34,005 nucleotides of DNA from a virus, in IMG/VR virus record IMGVR_UViG_3300017727_000066, positions 1 to 34,005 of that record; one strand, written 5' to 3'. Below, one piece after another: positions 29,501-34,005 of the stretch. Position 1 is the first letter of the stretch; every line of letters starts with the position of its first letter. The notes beneath the pieces are model-generated. The model worked only from the letters and a program-made list of their open reading frames with translations, was not told where the DNA came from and did not search any database. A program made the translations under genes and the position numbers.

Positions 29501-30044
29501 TACCTGCAATAGTTTCTTTCTTTACTGGCTTACCTACAATACTGTTTTCTGGTAATGCCGCATTTAAAATTTTTCTAAACTGTTCTGACCAATCAGGATT
29601 TGATGGATCGTTCCATTGTATAGATTGTCCTGATAAGTTAACACCATTAGTGTCACTGATTGCTTCTGTTGTTTGTACACTTTCAAATTTCATTAATCCG
29701 TTTGCTGATTGATTACGCTTTGGATTATAAGAAAGTAAACGTGCTAAACGTAATACGCTTTCTCTACGTTCTGCTAATTCAAGGAAGTTTTCACGTGCAT
29801 TTAAATCAACACGGAATGCCATGTTTTGTCCAAGATATGCAATAAGATCAATTAGTGCAAGGTATTCTGAACTTTCAATGTAGTCATTAAAATCTTCTGG
29901 ATAGTTTTCACGCAAATATGCGATCATAGTTCTACGTAAACTATCAAAATCATACGATTTGAAGTCCGCAGTTTTAAATGTTTGATATACTCGCTTCCAA
30001 TCTTCAGCAAGTAATAATCTATTTTGTCTATCCGTTGTTGACAT
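26517..30044 (-). CDS. 6: Baseplate wedge protein gp6-like (1175 residues)
   Basis: The gp6 wedge protein forms the inner ring joining baseplate wedges around the hub. The N-terminal ~125 residues carry gp6-type sequence (SLRRTMIAYLRENYPEDFND, then YLALIDLIAYLGQNMAFRVD, then ENFLELAERRESVLRLARLL). A middle block near 360-435 has NRMITGEDYN, and the conserved C-terminal block near 1025-1080 has AINEFFALEFWDFGDKFSFT and ELSTYIVNVLAPDITTLVLV. At 1175 residues it is far longer than T4 gp6 (660), with extra beta-rich sequence in the centre. After the conserved block comes a Thr/Asn/Ser-rich linker and 18 serines ending GGY. The ATG follows AGAGGAAAA and a late-promoter-like box in a 55-base gap. 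The stop overlaps the giant gene's start (TAATG). Confidence 0.93.
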   Translation of the reverse strand: MSTTDRQNRLLLAEDWKRVYQTFKTADFKSYDFDSLRRTMIAYLRENYPEDFNDYIESSEYLALIDLIAYLGQNMAFRVDLNARENFLELAERRESVLRLARLLSYNPKRNQSANGLMKFESVQTTEAISDTNGVNLSGQSIQWNDPSNPDWSEQFRKILNAALPENSIVGKPVKKETIAGITTEQYRFNASNTNLPVYSFNKNVGEKNIVFEVTSASIDANKIFEEDPLPGNSLAFLYREDGKGAGSSNSGYFVHFRQGVLDTGNFSIENPTTNQAVAIDTTNINNSDVWLYQLDSNGNETKLWTKVEATEGNNVIYNSINKQNRSLYAVQSRIDDRISLLFADGTFGDLPKGQFRCYFRKGLGSKFAIQPEELTNVTISVPYTSRAGTPETFTLVCSLKYTVDNASGPETSKSIKENAPSTYYTQNRMITGEDYNVAPRAVSQEVVKVKSINRTSSGISRYFDLIDSTGKYSSTNIFGNDGVIYKEVFDKKISFSFNTKTDVEGNIQNVITPLLSNTVIKNFFLNQFPKISTTDLQADWTQVAKQTNNSSGYISDSLDIKLTVGTFTGSTLKFVEPGAMVKFIAPEGKHFMKDNSHELMAGDADHPGATTYIWTKVVRVNDKGTENYDDGQGPIIFNDVIPTGAVLDEVKPKFATNLTTDVTTQIIDQIFSYKTFGVRYSTSDREWRVILNNNLSIGNAFNMGKTGDTSGQNLDSSWLMLFETDGEKYNITYRGVRYIFESNKEVKFYFDETDRIYDSRTGQVIRDKINLMSINKKPDSVSPATIDYPWQVTKEFRDEEGYINSKKVEVGFFDSDGDGVVDNPALFDDFVAQDTNPLTKWIFLKEKISNNQSTNYDYVDAAVENIRTFASETATGALSQYDDGTIFYFVDNNVFKVYSKTNANLTLQTGYKAYQGRDKLVFQYVHSADENNRLDPSSSNIIDTYLLTKTYDRSFRQYLANTITTKPLPPSSDELFQNFGAEINKIKSISDEVIYHPVNYKILFGNKADSDLQATFKVVKNPEVITNDNDIKLRIVQAINEFFALEFWDFGDKFSFTELSTYIVNVLAPDITTLVLVPNQTEKAFGSLYEVSTENDEIFISGATVDNVAIIDSLTASRLQTTGTIVSTATTENAGITSSANTGTTTNTSTSTTSSSSSSSSSSSSSSSSSSGGY
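26523..26528 (-). promoter_or_regulatory. Ribosome binding site for the giant gene, inside gp6
   Basis: The minus strand reads GGAGGT, encoding the two glycines of the gp6 C-terminal GGY. It lies five bases before the ATG at 26517. This is the strongest such site seen in the window. It fixes the start of the 4952-codon gene and couples its translation to the end of gp6. Confidence 0.8.
26529..26582 (-). repeat. Poly-serine tract at the end of gp6 (18 codons)
   Basis: Eighteen consecutive serine codons mix AGT, AGC, TCA, TCG and TCT, so the homopolymer is at the protein level and is not a simple DNA repeat. It follows a Thr/Ser/Asn-rich linker. Confidence 0.97.
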
Positions 30045-30062
30045 CTATTTTCCTCTTACAAT

Positions 30063-30070
30063 GTATTTAT
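30063..30070 (-). promoter_or_regulatory. Putative T4-type late promoter box (ATAAATAC) before gp6
   Basis: The minus strand reads TTTAAATAAATACATTGTAA in the gap between gp25 and gp6. AGAGGAAAA and the gp6 ATG at 30044 follow. The match to the box before the 204-residue gene extends beyond the octamer (AAATAAATACA-TGTA). A transcript from here would carry gp6 and the giant gene. Confidence 0.62.
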
Positions 30071-30099
30071 TTAAACGAGATATCCGAGTACTTAATTCC

Positions 30100-30546
30100 T
30101 TAAGACGCAAAGCCTGCATCTTTGTCAAAACTAAATTTCATTTGTTCAGATATGTTGTACGGTAAGTATTGAAGTTTGCACTCAATTTGAATACCGCTCT
30201 CGTATTGATCAACAACAATTCCAGTTGCATTTATTCTCGGGTCACTGTTGATTATGTCTGTTACATTGGTTATAATTGCTTCTTTTAATGAATCTGTTAA
30301 AGGTTCAAACAATACGTCCCATATAATTGTTCCAAACTCAGGATTTTCAAGTTTTTCACCCTGTCTAACATGGAAGTGATTAAGTAAATCTTGTTTAATT
30401 AATCCAATGTCGTATAGTGCATAAGATTTGTTGTCTGGATTGACTGTGCTAAGGCCTTTATATGCTCTACCTTTTACAGGTGGCTGTTCCTTAACATTAG
30501 ATTTTACTCTAACATTTCTTACTGTATTTTTCTCTAAACTACTCAT
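30100..30546 (-). CDS. 25: Baseplate wedge protein gp25
   Basis: This protein belongs to the GPW/gp25 family, a small conserved wedge component that contacts the tail sheath and gp6 in contractile tails. The 148 residues include an N-terminal basic extension of ~40 residues and then the family core: SYALYDIGLIKQDLLNHFHV, RQGEKLENPEFGTIIWDVLF and SDPRINATGIVV, where DPRI corresponds to the family's EPRI-like motif. Closing strands are IQIECKLQYLP. Length fits the family (T4 gp25 is 132 residues). It lies between the gp5-like and gp6 genes, an order I recall from marine T4-like phages. The start is close to a TATAAATA box and lacks a well-placed ribosome binding site: GGG lies 15 bases upstream. 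Confidence 0.95.
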   Translation of the reverse strand: MSSLEKNTVRNVRVKSNVKEQPPVKGRAYKGLSTVNPDNKSYALYDIGLIKQDLLNHFHVRQGEKLENPEFGTIIWDVLFEPLTDSLKEAIITNVTDIINSDPRINATGIVVDQYESGIQIECKLQYLPYNISEQMKFSFDKDAGFAS

Positions 30547-30551
30547 ATTAG

Positions 30552-30559
30552 TATTTATA
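30552..30559 (-). promoter_or_regulatory. TATAAATA box, exact T4 late promoter consensus, before gp25
   Basis: The minus strand reads TATAAATACTAATATG, overlapping the stop codon of the gp5-like gene. The box ends only five bases before the gp25 ATG, so a transcript from it would have almost no leader. It may drive mainly downstream genes, or it may be a chance match at a TAA stop. Confidence 0.45.
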
Positions 30560-32099
30560 CACCCTTCTTAAAGGTGTCTGGAGTGTTGTCATAATCAAAA
30601 CTTTCAGGTATAGGTGTTTCATTAAGTCTGTTTGTTCTTAGAGGTTTGTACGCAAACGGATCAACATTTTCATGATGTGGCCAAGGCTCGTGTTGTGGCA
30701 AACGCTTGTGCAACGATGTTAATGCAGTGTCTGTAGGTGTTGTGAAAGGTCCTCCGGGAACAACGTGTGTGGTTAACGGCGTAGCCGCGGTAGCGGTAGC
30801 GGCCTGCGGTCCGTTCATATGGATATTCGGAGCGGTTTCTGTATGGTTACCTCCGCTGAGTATATCAGTAGGTCCGCCTGCTGTAAGTTTGTTTGCTCCT
30901 ATTGTGTTTAGATCGTAATCTAACAATGTTGTAACTTGATTGTTTCCTGCAACATACGTTATCATATCTGTGTTTGTTTCGATCTGGATATCATCTTTTG
31001 ACAACACATTAAAGTTACGTCCTGCATTTAGATTAATGTCTCTATCTGCTGTAATGTTTAAATCATTTTCAGTGTGCATACTAATACTATCTTTTGCATA
31101 CACATCAATTTTACCATTAGAAGTTAATTCAATCCAACTGTTACCACTGCCATGATCTATGCGTATTAGATCTTCTGTTTGATGTAATAATATTTGATGT
31201 CCTGTACGTGTTCTAATACGCACAAGTTCGTTGTGTGGTACTGTGTAGTCTCCGCCCTTTTCACCCTTTTCGTGATTGACAAATTCCTTTTTAGTTGTAC
31301 CTGCGGGACCTTTACGTAAAATTTTGTCATCACCGTCATCCATTACAAAACTTGTTCCGCCAAGTCTGTTAAAAGGAATTGATGCCGCCTGTCCTCCAGG
31401 ACCGTATCCTGCTTTTGGTGCTCCAGGTCTCTTGTCATATGGTCCTGGTGTGTTTATACCAAACACCATACTTGGTAATTCTCTTCTTGCACTACTTGTT
31501 GTTAAACCTCTTGTGCCGTCTGCTTCAAGTCCTTGAGCAAACAATAAGTCCATCCATTCTTCGTTAATAGACTTTTTAAATTTTGTAGGATCGTTACCCT
31601 TATTGTCTACAAGATTCTTTTTATTAATTTCACCAACTACAACTTTGCTTGTTTTTGCTATTGCTGATTTTGCACCGTCTCCTTCGGCTTTGCCTGAAAA
31701 GAAACTTGTTGCAATTTTGTCTGGTACATTAAGGTTAATATAGTTGTCAGGTATACACCCAATCCAGTAACCCATGTTGGCCGCGCCTTCAACAAATGTT
31801 ACAAGAACTCTACTTCCAACATCTGGTGGTGTCATCCACATACCGTATGCTTGTTGTGTGTATGCAAAGCCTTGGTTAGCACTAATACCGTTAACAGGAG
31901 TTTGTCCGTAAAATGGACTTGCATAGTGTACTTTGAATGTTTGGCCGCCAACATCATCGTTGTTTGCTACTTGGCCTTTGAGTAGTTGTACTTCAAGAGC
32001 TCCCATATAGTTAGGATCAAGATGTCCTACAACTCTTCCAATATATGGACCGGAGTCTAATTTGGCTTCTTGGCCTGCTGTACGTTTTTCGTTAGCCAT
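30555..32099 (-). CDS. 5: Baseplate hub/tail spike protein gp5-like, without lysozyme domain
   Basis: The N-terminal ~125 residues read as the gp5 OB-fold: YIGRVVGHLDPNYMGALEVQ, then GMWMTPPDVGSRVLVTFVEG and MGYWIGCIPD. The C-terminal half has a VgrG-like beta-helix of short repeats (WIELTSNGKIDVYAKDSISM, then DLNITADRDINLNAGRNFNV). In T4 gp5 these parts flank a lysozyme domain. Here the middle ~150 residues have a Gly/Lys-rich sequence (PDKIATSFFSGKAEGDGA, RPGAPKAGYGPGGQA) and no visible lysozyme catalytic pattern, as I recall for cyanophage gp5. After the helix there is an Ala/Thr/Pro linker with GC-rich DNA, then HEPWPHHENVDPFAYKPL. The protein would form the membrane-piercing needle. Its ATG overlaps the stop of the preceding gene (TAATG), with AAGGG upstream. 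Confidence 0.9.
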   Translation of the reverse strand: MANEKRTAGQEAKLDSGPYIGRVVGHLDPNYMGALEVQLLKGQVANNDDVGGQTFKVHYASPFYGQTPVNGISANQGFAYTQQAYGMWMTPPDVGSRVLVTFVEGAANMGYWIGCIPDNYINLNVPDKIATSFFSGKAEGDGAKSAIAKTSKVVVGEINKKNLVDNKGNDPTKFKKSINEEWMDLLFAQGLEADGTRGLTTSSARRELPSMVFGINTPGPYDKRPGAPKAGYGPGGQAASIPFNRLGGTSFVMDDGDDKILRKGPAGTTKKEFVNHEKGEKGGDYTVPHNELVRIRTRTGHQILLHQTEDLIRIDHGSGNSWIELTSNGKIDVYAKDSISMHTENDLNITADRDINLNAGRNFNVLSKDDIQIETNTDMITYVAGNNQVTTLLDYDLNTIGANKLTAGGPTDILSGGNHTETAPNIHMNGPQAATATAATPLTTHVVPGGPFTTPTDTALTSLHKRLPQHEPWPHHENVDPFAYKPLRTNRLNETPIPESFDYDNTPDTFKKGV

Positions 32100-34005
32100 T
32101 AAGTAAACACCCTTTGATCATTATTTGTTGTTCTGTCTGTGGCATCTTGAATTTCTTCTTCTTTACGCTTATCAGTACCTTGTGCGTTATCTGTTTTAAT
32201 TTCTTGTGTTCCTTTTTCACCGCTGTCTGCTGTTGCTTTCTCAGACATTTGCGGTCTTTTCACAAGTTCAAGTACTTGTTTAAACTGTCCTGCGGCAAAT
32301 TCGTTCTTAACACTAATTACCATATATAATCCGCTAAAGAAATCAACTGGCACAGTATCATCTGGGAATCCCATAATACCGTTATCTCTATAATCAATTG
32401 GTGTTCTAAATAATACTTCAACATCTACTTCACCATATTGATAATCTATACTTCCATCTGCATCAAGATTAATAAATTGTGTGTTCTCTGAGTTATAGTT
32501 TCCTATTCCACTATCAGCAATATAATAAGGGTCGCCCATGATAGTCATGTCGATTGTTAATAAGTCAACATCACTGTTTACAATCGCTTCGTTAAATCTA
32601 CGAGCAATGTCAACACGCATATCATCAAGACTGACTGCACCTGCCGCTTTGGCATTGTTGTTACGATTTTCTAATGCTTTATTATTAACTTGTGAATCGT
32701 TGTTAGTAGGAGTCATTGTAGTTTTCAATGACGGATCTTCACCTTCTTTAGAACCGTCTGCAAGATTATTCTTTGGAAGTGTTCCAGGAGATACACTTTT
32801 AAAGAATGTATTATCAAGATTAATTTCAAGATCTAAAATATCTTCGTTTGCACCACTATAGATATAATTGTAACGTTTACAAGTTTGTATTCTTAAAGCG
32901 TTTAGTCCTGCTGGTGTTTCGTCTGGAGCAATAAATTTACTTTCGTGGACCATATAAGGTAAAACTCTAAACACATATATTCTTGGAGGCACACCTGTTT
33001 TCTTTTCTGTTTTTCTATCTGTGATATTAAAAACTTGTGTATCAATTTTAAACCAAGGACGCATACCTTTTACTGCTGGCGCATCAATAATATTTTTTCC
33101 ATAATCACTTAAGATTATACATTCTTCAATAATATCTTGAATACGTGTCCCTGCTAAAAACTTAATTGTACCAAGTCCTGGATCTATTTGTAACTGTCCA
33201 CTTGATCTTACCCAAACTTGTTTATCTTTGTCGTATGTAAACGAAGCATCTCCAAAAGGTTGATTAGTTGTACCAAGTGAATCAAGATTGAATATGTTTG
33301 CCAATCCAATATTGTTAGAATGTTTTGCGCCTGTTTGTTTGTCTGTTATATCTTGACCAAGTTGTGTAGTTGAAACTAATTTTTTAGTTTGTTCAGCCCA
33401 AGCCGCGAATGCCTCTGGGGGTGGTCCGCCTTGTGCAATCATGTTGTATAGTTCTTCCAGTTTGTCTACACTACTTTGTTTACGATCAGTTAAGATCGGT
33501 CCAGTGTTTATTTTTGATGCTTCTGATTGAGTTGCGGAGCCATCTGTAGCACCGCTCGATGTTCCGTAATAGTTACTGGAAAGTTTTCCTGCACTTGCAC
33601 GTTCTTTAGGAAATACAACAAAGTATTGATTGGCTGTAAATATTTTGTCATCTGTGGCTTTTTTTGCTTCGTGAGCATTTAGTTCTTGTGCTAAACTTTT
33701 TAAGTTACTCTGTAACATTTGTTCTAAGTTTCTACCTGTCAGTGTAACGTCAACTGGGATACGCTGTGTATGATCTACTAATGCCGCTTCATTATATGCA
33801 ACACCTTCGACTACATAAGAACTTCCGCCTTCGGTTACACTTAAATCACTACCAACAAGTTTAAATGGAAGATTCTTTGATCCTTCTGGAACTGTGTAAA
33901 CTTTTCCATTATCATCGTATCCGATAAAATCAATAGTAAGTAAAAATGGAGATTCTAAATAGTTTTCATGTCCTGCTTGATATGACGCAAGTTGTAGAGT
34001 TTGCA
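32099..34005 (-). CDS. Probable baseplate hub/virion structural protein, 5' end beyond window
   Basis: The frame is open to the right edge, so 635 codons are visible and the true start lies outside. The ATG at 33718 is internal: in-frame sequence runs on upstream through SPFLLTIDFIGYDDNGKVYT and DVTLTGRNLEQ. The protein is beta-rich with no enzyme motif. Notable blocks are PRIYVFRVLPYMVHESKF, YNYIYSGANEDILDLEINLD, DVDLLTIDMTIMGDPYYIAD and, near the end, FKQVLELVKRPQ. The last 45 residues are Lys/Glu/Asp-rich and look disordered. The order 'this gene, gp5, gp25, gp6' and the VLPYMVHESKF and IMGDPYYIA blocks recall large structural proteins next to gp5 in marine T4-like phages. A role as hub protein (positionally like gp27) is inferred, with no homology seen by eye. 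Confidence 0.75.
   Translation of the reverse strand, partial: QTLQLASYQAGHENYLESPFLLTIDFIGYDDNGKVYTVPEGSKNLPFKLVGSDLSVTEGGSSYVVEGVAYNEAALVDHTQRIPVDVTLTGRNLEQMLQSNLKSLAQELNAHEAKKATDDKIFTANQYFVVFPKERASAGKLSSNYYGTSSGATDGSATQSEASKINTGPILTDRKQSSVDKLEELYNMIAQGGPPPEAFAAWAEQTKKLVSTTQLGQDITDKQTGAKHSNNIGLANIFNLDSLGTTNQPFGDASFTYDKDKQVWVRSSGQLQIDPGLGTIKFLAGTRIQDIIEECIILSDYGKNIIDAPAVKGMRPWFKIDTQVFNITDRKTEKKTGVPPRIYVFRVLPYMVHESKFIAPDETPAGLNALRIQTCKRYNYIYSGANEDILDLEINLDNTFFKSVSPGTLPKNNLADGSKEGEDPSLKTTMTPTNNDSQVNNKALENRNNNAKAAGAVSLDDMRVDIARRFNEAIVNSDVDLLTIDMTIMGDPYYIADSGIGNYNSENTQFINLDADGSIDYQYGEVDVEVLFRTPIDYRDNGIMGFPDDTVPVDFFSGLYMVISVKNEFAAGQFKQVLELVKRPQMSEKATADSGEKGTQEIKTDNAQGTDKRKEEEIQDATDRTTNNDQRVFT

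Noticed and set aside
30045-30099. Terminator between gp25 and gp6
   Set aside because: No GC-rich hairpin followed by a T run is present; the gap is better explained by the late-promoter-like box and leader.
33716-33718. ATG at 33718 as the true start of the rightmost gene
   Set aside because: The frame stays open to the window edge with similar protein-like sequence, so this methionine is internal.

Overview
The window looks like part of the genome of an AT-rich, T4-like marine myovirus, of the kind described for cyanophages and Pelagibacter myophages. This rests on a gp5-gp25-gp6 baseplate block, a giant marine-phage-type structural protein, three tail-fibre genes with a shared N-terminal module, and an accessory cassette of glycosyltransferase-like and radical SAM genes. 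The host cannot be fixed from sequence alone. Every supported gene lies on the minus strand, so the biological reading order runs from position 34005 down to 1. Coding density is near total: gaps are at most about 55 bases and many junctions overlap by 1, 4 or 8 bases. No tRNA, rRNA, insertion sequence, CRISPR array or clear factor-independent terminator was seen, and no stretch longer than 300 bases lacks a gene.

Baseplate region (34005 to 26517). The 3' part of a large virion protein, probably a baseplate hub component, is followed by a gp5-like hub/spike protein without a lysozyme domain, gp25, and a 1175-residue gp6-like wedge protein that ends in 18 consecutive serines. Stop and start codons overlap (TAATG) at two of these junctions. 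The last residues of gp6 also encode a strong ribosome binding site for the next gene.

Giant structural gene (26517 to 11659). One uninterrupted reading frame of 4952 codons fills 44 percent of the window. It is a mosaic of a conserved N-terminal region, four aromatic chitin-binding-like modules, FG-GAP/beta-propeller-like segments, two glycine-rich 'GxGY' double repeats and a C-terminal series of 'GDG' beta-domain repeats. It sits where T4 carries gp7/gp8 and is followed by a 204-residue probable virion protein.

Tail-fibre region (11020 to 4423). Three tandem fibre proteins (687, 694 and 492 residues) begin with the same ~130-residue module and end in three different tips. One tip is a phage tail collar domain with a His-x-His motif. 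A 306-residue probable structural protein follows.

Accessory cassette (4396 to 1). A small phage protein is followed by two related DTD-motif glycosyltransferase-like proteins, an unknown protein, a DGD-motif glycosyltransferase-like protein, a three-helix membrane protein and a radical SAM enzyme cut by the window edge. From 4068 down, all are joined by short overlaps and are probably translated together. Their place after the fibre genes suggests, as inference only, modification of virion proteins or host surface glycans. Four ATAAATAC boxes just upstream of gp25, gp6, the 204-residue gene and the 492-residue fibre gene resemble T4-type late promoters and would place the structural genes under late control.
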